Shown piece after piece: positions 7,067-15,024 of a stretch of 64,000 bases of DNA. Position 1 is the stretch's first letter; each line of letters starts with the position of its first letter. The stretch comes from UKL13-2 sp043744255 (GTDB lineage Bacteria; Pseudomonadota; Gammaproteobacteria; Burkholderiales; Usitatibacteraceae): the NCBI GenBank assembly GCA_043744255.1, contig JAYTVA010000041.1, forward strand, positions 23,624 through 87,623. Direction: 5' to 3'. Both the position numbers and the translations under genes were made by a program. The notes beneath the pieces were generated by a model. It was given only the letters and a program-made list of their open reading frames with translations, was not told the origin of the DNA and searched no databases.

Positions 7067-8166
7067 GTGCGTCGCCGAAACGTAACGGCCATCAACGCGA
7101 TGAACGCGGGCGCGCCGAGTAACGCCGTGAGCACACCGGGCGGAATTTCGGTGGGGGCGAGGGTCCGTGCGATCGTGTCGATCAATAGCATGAACGTCCC
7201 GCCGACCAACATCGAGAGCGGTAGCAATCGCGAGAATTCAGCACCGATGAGCAGACGAATGGCGTGTGGAATCACCAGTCCTACCCAGCCGATGATGCCG
7301 CAAATGGCGACGGCGGCGGCGGTCATCAATGTGGCGGCGACGATCACGATAGCGCGTGTGCCGCGTACATCAAGACCGAGCGTGCGCGCTTCGTCGTCTG
7401 GTAGCGCCAAAAGATTGATGCGCCAGCGCAGCAAAAATAGCGGCACCGCGGCGATTGCGATGATCGTACTTGCGACTATCGTTTCGCGCGCGGACACGCT
7501 GGCAAAACTACCGAGCAGCCAGTAGGTGATGGCCGGTAGTTTGTTGAATGGATCAGCTAAGTATTTCGTCAACGCGATGCCCGCACCGAGGAGCGACGCG
7601 ACCACTACCCCCATCAAAACCAGCGCCAGTATTGGGTCTTCGGCACGCAGGCGATGGCTCAACGCAAAGATCACAGCGACGGCGGCGAGCCCACCGGCAA
7701 AGGCAAGGCTTTGCGTGGCGAGCCACGGCAAACCCAAAAAAATACCGACGACGGCACCGAGCGCAGCGCCACTCGATACCCCCAGAATGTCTGGCGACAC
7801 GAGCGGGTTGCGGAACAAATACTGATACGCAGCACCCGCTGCCGCGAGCGCTGCACCAACGACGAACGCGGCGATGATGCGTGGCAAACGGATCTCGAAC
7901 AACACCACGTCGGCGTTCGGGATCGTGATATTGCCGCCGCCAACCAAGCGCGCCAGCACATCGCCGAATGGAATGGCGAACTGGCCAGCCGAGAGCGCCC
8001 AAAGTACGATGAGAATGAGGAGAACGAGCGTGGACAGCCACGCTAGGCGGTATGTGGTGCGATGTGTGGTGCGAGTTGATTTCACGCCGGCAAGTATAGT
8101 GGTCGTCGCGAACGTACTCTCGGCCGTTAGTTGCGTTTCCTTCGTGCGCAGTGTTGCGGCTGCCAC
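7063..8166 (-). CDS. FecCD-family ABC transporter permease
   Basis: The product is a polytopic membrane protein of the FecCD/BtuC family with about nine to ten hydrophobic segments. Family marks include the first-helix L-A-G-x-F-A-I-P-like segment, R-L-P-R-I-I-A-A-F-V-V-G-A-A-L-A near 112-127, G-x-L-L-G-A-G and G-x-I-x-F-V-G-L-V-I-P-H-like C-I-I-G-W-V-G-L-V-I-P-H. At 367 residues it is about 25 longer than usual. The GTG at 8166 may not be the true start; GTG at 8085 would give a more typical N-terminus. A TATACT element lies inside the extension. It acts with the overlapping ATPase. Confidence 0.85.
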   Translation of the reverse strand: MAAATLRTKETQLTAESTFATTTILAGVKSTRTTHRTTYRLAWLSTLVLLILIVLWALSAGQFAIPFGDVLARLVGGGNITIPNADVVLFEIRLPRIIAAFVVGAALAAAGAAYQYLFRNPLVSPDILGVSSGAALGAVVGIFLGLPWLATQSLAFAGGLAAVAVIFALSHRLRAEDPILALVLMGVVVASLLGAGIALTKYLADPFNKLPAITYWLLGSFASVSARETIVASTIIAIAAVPLFLLRWRINLLALPDDEARTLGLDVRGTRAIVIVAATLMTAAAVAICGIIGWVGLVIPHAIRLLIGAEFSRLLPLSMLVGGTFMLLIDTIARTLAPTEIPPGVLTALLGAPAFIALMAVTFRRRT

Positions 8167-8194
8167 CCGCTACAATTCACGCTCTTGAAAATCT

Positions 8195-9016
8195 ATGCGC
8201 CTATTTGTGACCCGTCGTCTTCTGATTGTTATGTTCGGACTGTTGTTCGCAGCCAGCGCACATGCGGGCAGCGAGCTTCGGCTCGCGACCACCACCAGCA
8301 CCGAGGCTTCTGGGCTGCTCACGGTTTTGTTGCCAAAGTTCGAGCGTGAAACCGGGATTCGCGTACGCGTGATTTCGGTCGGCACCGGGCAAGCGCTCAA
8401 GCTCGGTGAACGCGGTGACGTGGATGTCGTGTTGGTGCATTCGCGTCCCGACGAAGATAAATTTATGGCGGCGGGCTACGGTAGCGTGCGGCTTGACGTG
8501 ATGTACAACGATTTCATCATCGTCGGGCCGAGCAAAGATCCGGCAAAGATTCGCGACCTCAAGGTTGCGGCGCCCGCTCTCAAGGCGATTGCCAAATCAC
8601 ACTCGCGCTTCATTTCGCGTGGCGACGATTCTGGAACGCACAAAAAAGAACTGGCGCTCTGGCGCGATGTTGGCATCACGCCGCGCGGTGGTTGGTACGT
8701 GCAGGCGGGGCAGGGGATGGGCGAGGTGTTGACGATGGCCGGCAATATGCAGGCGTATACGCTGAGTGATCGCGGCACGTTCTTGGCGTACAAGGGCCGC
8801 GCGAGTCTCGATGTCATCGTCTCGCAGGTGCCGGGGCTATTTAATCCTTATGGCGTGATGCCGGTAAACCCAGCGAAACATCCGCATGTCCATCACGAGG
8901 CTGCGACAAAATTTGCCGAGTGGCTGGTGTCGGCGAGCGGGCAGGCGGCGATTCGTTCCTTGAAAGTAGACGGGCAATCGTTGTTCACGCCGGGCGCGCC
9001 GCCCGCTGGCCGTTGA
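8195..9016 (+). CDS. tupA: Tungstate ABC transporter substrate-binding protein
   Basis: The 273-residue protein has a signal peptide (residues 1 to about 25, ending A-S-A-H-A) and the oxyanion-binding T-T-T-S-T-E-A-S-G-L-L at the start of the mature domain. R-G-D-D-S-G-T-H-K-K-E follows in the middle, both typical of TupA, which captures tungstate in the periplasm with very high affinity. It heads tupABC, in the standard order. The ATG is only about 19 bases beyond a TACAAT -10-like element and lacks a clear ribosome site, so the leader may be very short. Molybdate binding cannot be excluded, but the motifs favour tungstate. Confidence 0.9.
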   Translation: MRLFVTRRLLIVMFGLLFAASAHAGSELRLATTTSTEASGLLTVLLPKFERETGIRVRVISVGTGQALKLGERGDVDVVLVHSRPDEDKFMAAGYGSVRLDVMYNDFIIVGPSKDPAKIRDLKVAAPALKAIAKSHSRFISRGDDSGTHKKELALWRDVGITPRGGWYVQAGQGMGEVLTMAGNMQAYTLSDRGTFLAYKGRASLDVIVSQVPGLFNPYGVMPVNPAKHPHVHHEAATKFAEWLVSASGQAAIRSLKVDGQSLFTPGAPPAGR

Positions 9017-9026
9017 GCGCGGCACG

Positions 9027-9722
9027 ATGGAATTGACAGGCGCGATTGGCGAGGCTTTTCGACTGCTGTTTGCGTTCGACGCGAATCTGTGGGGCGTGAT
9101 TTGGGTATCGCTGAAGGTGTCGCTGCTCGCACTGCTGATCGCGGCACCTTTCGCGATTGCGCTGGGATTTCTCCTTGCCACCGTGCCGTTTCGCGGACGC
9201 CGTGCGGCGGTGATCGTGCTGCAAAGTTTTCTATCGTTTCCGACCGTAGTCGTCGGCCTTGTGTTGTACGTGCTGCTCGCGCGCAGCGGCCCGCTCGGCC
9301 ATTTTGGTTTGTTGTACACGCAAGAAGCGATGATCGCAGGACAGGCGCTGATCGCGTTTCCGGTGCTGGCAGCATTTACGCTGTCCGCCGTGCAAGGTGC
9401 CGATCGGGTGGTGCGCGAAACCGCGTTGTCGCTCGGCGCAACGCGTGGGCACGCGGCGCTGACGACACTCTACGAAGTGCGCTTCGCAGTCATGGCCGGC
9501 ATCTTTAACGGCTTTGGCCGGGTCATTTCCGAGGTCGGCTGCGCGATGATGGTGGGTGGCAATATCGCGGGGTTGACGCGGAATATTCCCACCGCGATCT
9601 CACTCGAAACCGCCAAGGGCGAATTCGCACAGGGCATCGCGCTGGGGATGGTGTTGATCGTTTTGGCCCTCGCCATCAACGCCGCGTTGAATTTTTTTCA
9701 GGGCGAAGGTGGCATGAAATGA
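9027..9722 (+). CDS. tupB: Tungstate ABC transporter permease
   Basis: This 231-residue inner-membrane protein has about five hydrophobic segments and the binding-protein-dependent permease loop with E-T-A-L-S-L-G-A-T-R-G near residues 132-142 for contact with the ATPase. The sequence F-N-G-F-G-R-V-I-S-E-V-G-C-A-M-M-V-G-G-N-I near the end is typical of TupB. It begins 10 bases after tupA and overlaps tupC by 4 bases. Confidence 0.92.
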   Translation: MELTGAIGEAFRLLFAFDANLWGVIWVSLKVSLLALLIAAPFAIALGFLLATVPFRGRRAAVIVLQSFLSFPTVVVGLVLYVLLARSGPLGHFGLLYTQEAMIAGQALIAFPVLAAFTLSAVQGADRVVRETALSLGATRGHAALTTLYEVRFAVMAGIFNGFGRVISEVGCAMMVGGNIAGLTRNIPTAISLETAKGEFAQGIALGMVLIVLALAINAALNFFQGEGGMK

Positions 9723-10366
9723 GCGCGCTGCTCAAAATAGGCGCGCTCCACAAGAAATTCGGCGACCGCGTATTGCTCGATATTCGCGACCTCAGTTTGG
9801 ACGCTGGAAAAATCTATGCACTCACCGGCGACAATGGCAGCGGCAAGTCAACTCTGCTGCGCGTCCTCGCTGGGCTGGAGCCGGCAAATGAATTGCGGTT
9901 TGATTTTGCCGGTATGAATATCGATGGCGCGCGCTATCCCGAGGGGCTGCGCCGCGAAATTATCTACGTGCATCAGCATCCGTATCTGTTCAACACGAGC
10001 GTGGCGGGCAATATTGACTACGGCCTGAAGACGCGCGGTGTTGATGCGGGCGCGCGTGCCCAGTTGTGTGCCGAGGCGATTGAGTGGGCTGGCCTCGCGC
10101 GCGTGGTCAGCGTGCCGCCGAAACGATTGTCGGGTGGGGAAAAACAAAAAGTGGCACTCGCGCGCGCCAAAGTGCTGAACCCAAAAGTCTTGTTGGTCGA
10201 CGAGCCTACTGCCAACTTGGACCGTGGTGCCCGAGAGCAAATCGTGGCGCTGTTACGCGCAACTGCATCCGAAAACAATGTGGTCGTCGTTGCCTGTCAC
10301 GACCGCGAGTTAATCGACCTGCCGGGTGTGGTGGTGCTGCATTTGGAGAACGCGCGGATTGGGTAG
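9719..10366 (+). CDS. tupC: Tungstate ABC transporter ATP-binding protein
   Basis: The 215-residue ATPase has Walker A G-D-N-G-S-G-K-S-T at 37-45, signature L-S-G-G-E-K-Q, and Walker B V-L-L-V-D-E-P-T-A-N-L-D. It lacks the C-terminal molybdate-binding extension of ModC, which fits TupC. It starts within the tupB stop codon region (ATGA) and ends the tupABC operon. It energises import of tungstate for tungsten or molybdenum cofactor enzymes. Confidence 0.9.
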   Translation: MSALLKIGALHKKFGDRVLLDIRDLSLDAGKIYALTGDNGSGKSTLLRVLAGLEPANELRFDFAGMNIDGARYPEGLRREIIYVHQHPYLFNTSVAGNIDYGLKTRGVDAGARAQLCAEAIEWAGLARVVSVPPKRLSGGEKQKVALARAKVLNPKVLLVDEPTANLDRGAREQIVALLRATASENNVVVVACHDRELIDLPGVVVLHLENARIG

Positions 10367-10454
10367 TGGACTTGAACGCAACTATTGGCGGGGGGTTTCA
10401 AGCATGTTCACCATGCAATCACAGTACACCCCCTCACTACGCTCTCCCCCGGTT

Positions 10455-10546
10455 CTTCTTATGTTTGGCGCTGCGGAGCATTGCCCCCTTTTCTAAAGGG
10501 GGCAGCATTTCGCGATGCGTCGCGTTGAGACGGCTGGGGGATTTTC
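10455..10546. repeat. Dispersed hairpin repeat between tupC and grxD
   Basis: A perfect 9-bp stem, GCCCCCTTT-TCT-AAAGGGGGC, spans 10483-10503 and is followed at 10536 by GGGGGATTTTC. Upstream, CCCCCGGTTCTTC (from about 10447) is the inverse of the arm GAAGAACCGGGGG found beside the related copy at 63462-63530. The same hairpin family recurs at 63313-63378. It looks like a dispersed palindromic element rather than a terminator of tupC alone. Confidence 0.7.
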
Positions 10547-10600
10547 GGTGACTCAAGTTGCGGCGCACCACCCTCAACGCTGAACGCCCAACTCAAAACA

Positions 10601-10909
10601 TCAACCCTTCAACATTTCCTGCAACTCCCCCGACTGATACATCTCGCGCAAAATATCTGCGCCACCGACAAATTCGCCATTGACGTAGAGCTGCGGAATG
10701 GTCGGCCAGTTGGCGTATTCCTTGATGCCTTGACGGATTTCATCGTCTTGCAACACGTCCACGGTGAACGGCTTATCGACGCCGCTGGCCTTCAAAATTT
10801 GTGTGGCGGATGCCGAAAAGCCGCACTGCGGAAATTGCGGTGAGCCTTTCATGAAAAGCACGACGGGGTGGCCGATGACAATTTCGCGGATGCGGTCTTG
10901 AGTGTCCAT
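10601..10909 (-). CDS. grxD: Monothiol glutaredoxin, Grx4 type
   Basis: The 102-residue protein carries the monothiol active site C-G-F-S (P-Q-C-G-F-S-A) near residues 29-32, W-P-T-I-P-Q-L-Y near 68-75 and G-G-A-D-I-L-R-E-M near 82-90. All three are diagnostic of the Grx4/GrxD class, which coordinates a [2Fe-2S] cluster with glutathione at a dimer interface and helps in iron-sulfur cluster trafficking. It lies 51 bases downstream of prmC on the same strand, as in many betaproteobacteria, and may share the hemA-prfA-prmC transcript. Confidence 0.95.
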   Translation of the reverse strand: MDTQDRIREIVIGHPVVLFMKGSPQFPQCGFSASATQILKASGVDKPFTVDVLQDDEIRQGIKEYANWPTIPQLYVNGEFVGGADILREMYQSGELQEMLKG

Positions 10910-10960
10910 GTTGAATCCTGAATGAAAGTTGATTGAAGAGCTAATACAAAGTTTAGCGGA

Positions 10961-11782
10961 TTAGCGAGGCCAGCGCCCGCCGCTCACGCGCGGAATGCCA
11001 GCGAGATCAGTGACGCAAAAGCGATCAGTAAATCCATGCGTGGCCAATAGTGTTGCGCAGTGCGGTGCTTGATCGTATCCGTGCTCAAACATCAGGATCC
11101 CATTTGCGTTGAGATGCGCGGAGGCGGACTCGATGATGTGACGAAGGCAGGCGAGGCCGCCTTGGTGGGGTTCGTTGTCGGTGAGCGCCGCGATCGGCTC
11201 GAAGCGCAAATCGCCTTCGCTGAGATGCTTGTCACCGTGCGCGATGTACGGCGGGTTGGAAACGATGCAATCAAATTTTTGGTCGCCAAATTCTGTAAAC
11301 CAGTTGCTGACAACGAACGAAACTTTTGCGCCGAGTGACTCGGCATTTTTTCGTGCAATCGCTAGCGCGCCCGTTGAAAAATCGCTTGCGGTCACGACCA
11401 TGCCCGGCGCTTCGATGGCGATGGTAATGCCGATGGCACCGCTGCCTGTGCCTAGATCAAGCACGGTGGCATCCTTGGAAAGCCGTGCCAGTGCTTGTTC
11501 TACGAGCATTTCAGTTTCCGGGCGCGGGATCAAGACATCGGGTGATACATAAAACCGGCGGCCATAAAACTCGCGCTCGCCAAGGATGTACGCCATCGGT
11601 GTGCCGCGCACGCGCGCAGCGTAGTGCGGTTCAAATTGTGCAAACTCCGCGTCACTCAACACCCGCTCCGGATGCGCGATCACGCTGGCGCGTGAAATGT
11701 GCAACACGGCTTCCAACAACATCTCAATTTCGCGCTTGGCAATGCTGCGCCGCGCGAGCAGCGAGGCGATGGCGACCGACAT
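10961..11782 (-). CDS. prmC: Release factor glutamine N5-methyltransferase
   Basis: This 273-residue SAM-dependent enzyme methylates the glutamine of the GGQ motif in release factors RF1 and RF2. It has an N-terminal helical domain, the SAM loop D-L-G-T-G-S-G-A-I-G near 109-118, and the catalytic N-P-P-Y at 176-179, which binds the substrate glutamine. Its gene directly abuts prfA (stop and start adjoin at 11782/11783), so enzyme and substrate are made from one transcript. Length matches the family. Confidence 0.95.
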   Translation of the reverse strand: MSVAIASLLARRSIAKREIEMLLEAVLHISRASVIAHPERVLSDAEFAQFEPHYAARVRGTPMAYILGEREFYGRRFYVSPDVLIPRPETEMLVEQALARLSKDATVLDLGTGSGAIGITIAIEAPGMVVTASDFSTGALAIARKNAESLGAKVSFVVSNWFTEFGDQKFDCIVSNPPYIAHGDKHLSEGDLRFEPIAALTDNEPHQGGLACLRHIIESASAHLNANGILMFEHGYDQAPHCATLLATHGFTDRFCVTDLAGIPRVSGGRWPR

Positions 11783-12865
11783 TTACGCGGTTTCGCCCAG
11801 CGCCGATAACAACTCCGCCTGATGCTCCGCCATCAAGCCATCGGTCAATTCGCTCAACTCGCCGTCCATGATGAAATCGAGTTTGTAGAGCGTGAGATTG
11901 ATGCGATGATCGGTCATGCGGCCTTGCGGGAAGTTGTAGGTGCGGATGCGCTCCGAACGGTCACCGGAGCCGATCAACGATTTGCGCGTGGCGGCTTCTT
12001 TGGCCTGCGCTTCGCGCGTTTGCTTGTCCTTGATGCGCGCAGCCAGCACACGAAACGCCTGCTCTTTATTTTTGTGCTGCGAGCGGCCATCTTGGCACTC
12101 CACCACAATCCCGGTCGGCAAGTGGGTCAAGCGCACCGCCGAATCGGTCTTGTTGATGTGCTGCCCGCCTGCACCTGAGGCACGAAAAGTATCGACGCGC
12201 ACTTCAGACGGGTTGATGACCAGATCGCTGACTTCATCGGCTTCCGGCATGACTGCGACTGTAGCAGCGGAGGTGTGGATACGGCCCTGCGTTTCGGTAT
12301 CGGGCACGCGTTGCACACGGTGCCCGCCAGATTCGAATTTCAAGCGCGAGTACGCACCCTGACCGACGATGCGAGCGATGATTTCTTTGTAGCCACCGAC
12401 CTCACCCTGCGATTCGGAAATGACTTCAACCTGCCAGCGATTGCGCTCGGCGTAGCGGGTGTACATGCGGAACAAATCACCGGCGAAGAGCGCCGATTCG
12501 TCGCCGCCGGTGCCAGCACGAATTTCCAGAAAAATATTTTTCTCGTCGTTCGGGTCTTTCGGCAGTAGCGCTTTTTGCAGATCGATTTCAATGGCTTCCA
12601 GTCGCGCGCGGCCGGCCTTGATTTCGTCCTCAGCGAATTCGCGCAACTCAGGGTCCTTGCCCATTTCTTGCGCCGTCGCTACGTCGCTCTCCGATTTTTG
12701 ATACTCGTGAAACAGGGCGACCACTGGCGAGATGTCAGAGTGCTCGCGCGTGATTTTGCGATAGCTGTCCATGTTGTTGACCACGCTAGGTTCGGCCAAC
12801 AAGCGATCCAGTTCCACCAGCCGCTCGCTTAGCGAGGCCAGTTTTTTTGCGATTGAGTCTTTCAT
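11783..12865 (-). CDS. prfA: Peptide chain release factor 1
   Basis: RF1 reads UAA and UAG at the ribosomal A site and triggers peptide release. The 360-residue protein has the tripeptide anticodon region P188-D-T190 and the catalytic G-A-G-G-Q at 231-235, with the usual R-A-S before and H-I-N-K-T after. It overlaps hemA by 4 bases (ATGA) and adjoins prmC, which methylates its GGQ glutamine. The order hemA-prfA-prmC is conserved in beta- and gammaproteobacteria. Confidence 0.97.
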   Translation of the reverse strand: MKDSIAKKLASLSERLVELDRLLAEPSVVNNMDSYRKITREHSDISPVVALFHEYQKSESDVATAQEMGKDPELREFAEDEIKAGRARLEAIEIDLQKALLPKDPNDEKNIFLEIRAGTGGDESALFAGDLFRMYTRYAERNRWQVEVISESQGEVGGYKEIIARIVGQGAYSRLKFESGGHRVQRVPDTETQGRIHTSAATVAVMPEADEVSDLVINPSEVRVDTFRASGAGGQHINKTDSAVRLTHLPTGIVVECQDGRSQHKNKEQAFRVLAARIKDKQTREAQAKEAATRKSLIGSGDRSERIRTYNFPQGRMTDHRINLTLYKLDFIMDGELSELTDGLMAEHQAELLSALGETA

Positions 12866-14121
12866 GATTCCGGTTCGTTGTAGAGCTTGTCGAGCGCGTC
12901 CGACAATGCGTCGCGCTCAGAGCCGACGCTGCGATTCAGCGCAGTGAGCGGGCGATGTAGAAATTTATTGGCGAGTCCGTGTGCGAGTGCGTCGAGCACC
13001 TTGGTTGGGTCTTCGCCTTTGGCGAGCAGCTTGTACGCGCGCTCCAATTCGGCTTGGCGATATTGATCGACCGTGCCACGCATTTGCTGAATCATTGGCA
13101 CTGAACTACGCGCGTCGAGCCACTGCATGAATTCACTGGTGCGCTGGTTGATGATGATGTCGGCCTCGGCAATCGCGGCCTCGCGCTTCTCGACGTTTTG
13201 CTGGATCACGCGGCCAAGGCTGTCGAGCGTATGTAAGTAAATGTCATCGAGGTTGCCGACTTCGGCTTCAACATCGCGCGGCACGGCAAGATCGACGATG
13301 AACATCGGCTTGTGACGGCGTTGCTTGAGGGCACGTTCAATCATGCCCTTGCCGATGATTGGTAGCGTGGACGCCGTGGAAGTGATGACGGCATCGAATT
13401 CATGAATGCGTTCCGGCAATTCCTGCAAGGTAATCGCGCTGGCGTGAAAGCGTTGCGCCAACTCGCGGCCACGCTCCAACGTGCGATTGGCGACCACGAT
13501 TTGCATGGGCGATTGCGCGGCGAAATGGGTGGCGGCAAGCTCAATCATTTCGCCGACGCCGACCAACAGCACCTTGATGTCGCGAATGTCACCGAACAAT
13601 TGCTGCGCGAGTTTTAATGACGCCGCCGCCATGCTGACCGAGGTGCTGCCAATGGCGGTTTGCGAGCGCACTTCCTTGGCGACTTTGAAGGTTTCTTGAA
13701 ATAGGCGATCCAGGGGACCGGATAGCGCATTAGCTTCGGCGGCCACTTTCACCGCCAATTTCACCTGCCCCAAAATCTGCGGCTCGCCCAAGATCATCGA
13801 GTCGAGACCGCTGGCGACGCGAAACGAATGACGTGGGACTTCAGCTTCGCTCAAGGTATAAAAGTGCGAACTGAGATCGAGCCCCTTCACCGCCGGAACC
13901 GACGATAACCAACGTGCAGTGCGCGCCAATACGTCGTCGTTTTGTGCACGTAGGTAAATTTCGGTGCGATTGCAGGTCGAGACCAGCGCGAGTTCCTGCG
14001 CGTTGGTTTCGCTGCGTAGCGACGCAATGGCGTCACGCTGCGCTTCGAGCGGGAACGCCACGCGCTCGCGCACCTCGATGGGTGCGGTGCGGTAGTTGAG
14101 TCCTAGGGCGAAGAGCGGCAT
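12862..14121 (-). CDS. hemA: Glutamyl-tRNA reductase
   Basis: HemA reduces glutamyl-tRNA to glutamate-1-semialdehyde, the first step of the C5 route to heme. The 419-residue protein starts G-L-N-Y-R-T-A-P-I-E-V-R-E and has the nucleophile Cys50 in S-T-C-N-R-T-E-I-Y. The NADPH-binding segment contains G-V-G-E-M-I-E-L-A. The frame is open 56 codons further upstream, but ATG at 14121 gives the standard N-terminus. Heme supply suits the large cytochrome oxidase locus downstream in the window. Confidence 0.95.
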   Translation of the reverse strand: MPLFALGLNYRTAPIEVRERVAFPLEAQRDAIASLRSETNAQELALVSTCNRTEIYLRAQNDDVLARTARWLSSVPAVKGLDLSSHFYTLSEAEVPRHSFRVASGLDSMILGEPQILGQVKLAVKVAAEANALSGPLDRLFQETFKVAKEVRSQTAIGSTSVSMAAASLKLAQQLFGDIRDIKVLLVGVGEMIELAATHFAAQSPMQIVVANRTLERGRELAQRFHASAITLQELPERIHEFDAVITSTASTLPIIGKGMIERALKQRRHKPMFIVDLAVPRDVEAEVGNLDDIYLHTLDSLGRVIQQNVEKREAAIAEADIIINQRTSEFMQWLDARSSVPMIQQMRGTVDQYRQAELERAYKLLAKGEDPTKVLDALAHGLANKFLHRPLTALNRSVGSERDALSDALDKLYNEPES

Positions 14122-14203
14122 GGGCGCAGGGTGGGCGTAGGCAGGGCGCGGCGTGAATGTGCAGAGCGTGTGCAGACGGTGTGCAGAGGAAAATACCGCT
14201 CGA

Positions 14204-14209
14204 ATTATA
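14204..14209 (-). promoter_or_regulatory. Candidate hemA -10 element
   Basis: The minus strand reads a perfect TATAAT (plus-strand ATTATA), about 83 bases upstream of the hemA ATG. No convincing -35 hexamer stands 16-18 bases upstream, so the promoter is tentative or activator-dependent. Confidence 0.45.
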
Positions 14210-14387
14210 GCAGTCGGCCTCTTTCGGGCTGCGGGCAGGCGCTCCGTTTGTGGCGTGGATGGCGGCGCGGTTGGCTGCATTCGCGCCAAGATCGTGTCCT
14301 GCCCATATTGTCAGTTTTCGTCAATTGCCCCTCGGCGGCAGTGCGTTTGGACTACACTCATGGGTTGAAAGCGATTGGGGTCACTGC

Positions 14388-14948
14388 ATGGATATGTTGG
14401 TTCGTGGCATTGTCGTTCTCGTGATGGTCGGTTGGTTCGGGGCAGCGTCGGCGCAGGCATCTCCCGAATGTCCGCCGCTGCTTAGACAGAAATTCAAGAC
14501 GCTGCAAGGCAAGCCGCAGGATTTTTGCCAGTTCGCCGGGAAGGTGGTGCTGGTGGTCAATACCGCCAGCTACTGCGGTTACACCGAGCAATACAAAGGT
14601 TTGCAGGCGATTTACGACAAGTACAAGGATGCAGGGTTGGTCGTGGTCGGCTTCCCGGCCAACGATTTTGGGAAACAGGAGCCGGGCTCCAATGCTGAAG
14701 TGGCTGATTTTTGTGAGCGTACCTACAAAGTGAAATTCCCCATGATGGAGAAGACCTCTGTGCTCGGCGGCCAAGCGAACCTGTTACACGAAGCGCTGTT
14801 TAAGGCAACGGGTGAACGACCGCAGTGGAATTTCCATAAATTTCTCATCGGACGCGACGGCAGCACCGTGAACAGTTTTGGCAGCCGTGTTGCGCCGCAG
14901 TCGGACGAATTTTTGCGGCAACTGGAAGCTTCGTTGGCAAGCAAATAA
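14388..14948 (+). CDS. Exported glutathione peroxidase (cysteine type)
   Basis: The 186-residue protein has a signal peptide (residues 1 to about 24, ending S-A-Q-A) and a thioredoxin-fold peroxidase domain. The active site N-T-A-S-Y-C-G-Y-T contains Cys63 in place of selenocysteine, and F-P-A-N-D-F-G-K-Q-E-P-G (88-99) and Q-W-N-F-H-K-F supply the glutamine, tryptophan and asparagine of the GPx tetrad. It should reduce hydrogen or lipid hydroperoxides in the periplasm, probably using a thioredoxin-like donor. The ATG at 14388 is chosen because it places the signal peptide correctly. Confidence 0.88.
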   Translation: MDMLVRGIVVLVMVGWFGAASAQASPECPPLLRQKFKTLQGKPQDFCQFAGKVVLVVNTASYCGYTEQYKGLQAIYDKYKDAGLVVVGFPANDFGKQEPGSNAEVADFCERTYKVKFPMMEKTSVLGGQANLLHEALFKATGERPQWNFHKFLIGRDGSTVNSFGSRVAPQSDEFLRQLEASLASK

Positions 14949-14963
14949 GTTAAGCGTTACAAT
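14934..14963 (+). promoter_or_regulatory. Candidate sigma-70 promoter for pilB
   Basis: TTGGCA (14934-14939) and TACAAT (14958-14963) are separated by 18 bases, with the -35 element inside the last codons of the peroxidase gene. The start site would lie about 55 bases before pilB. No sigma-54 motif was seen here. Confidence 0.5.
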
Positions 14964-15024
14964 GCCTTACCGTAAAAGCGTAAAGTATTTTCTCAATAAT
15001 CTTTAACGAGTTCACCAGACCAAT

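Noticed and set aside
8167..8194. Cobalamin or other riboswitch before the FecCD permease
   Set aside because: Only 28 bases separate the two divergent genes as annotated and no conserved riboswitch core is seen, even allowing for a shorter permease.
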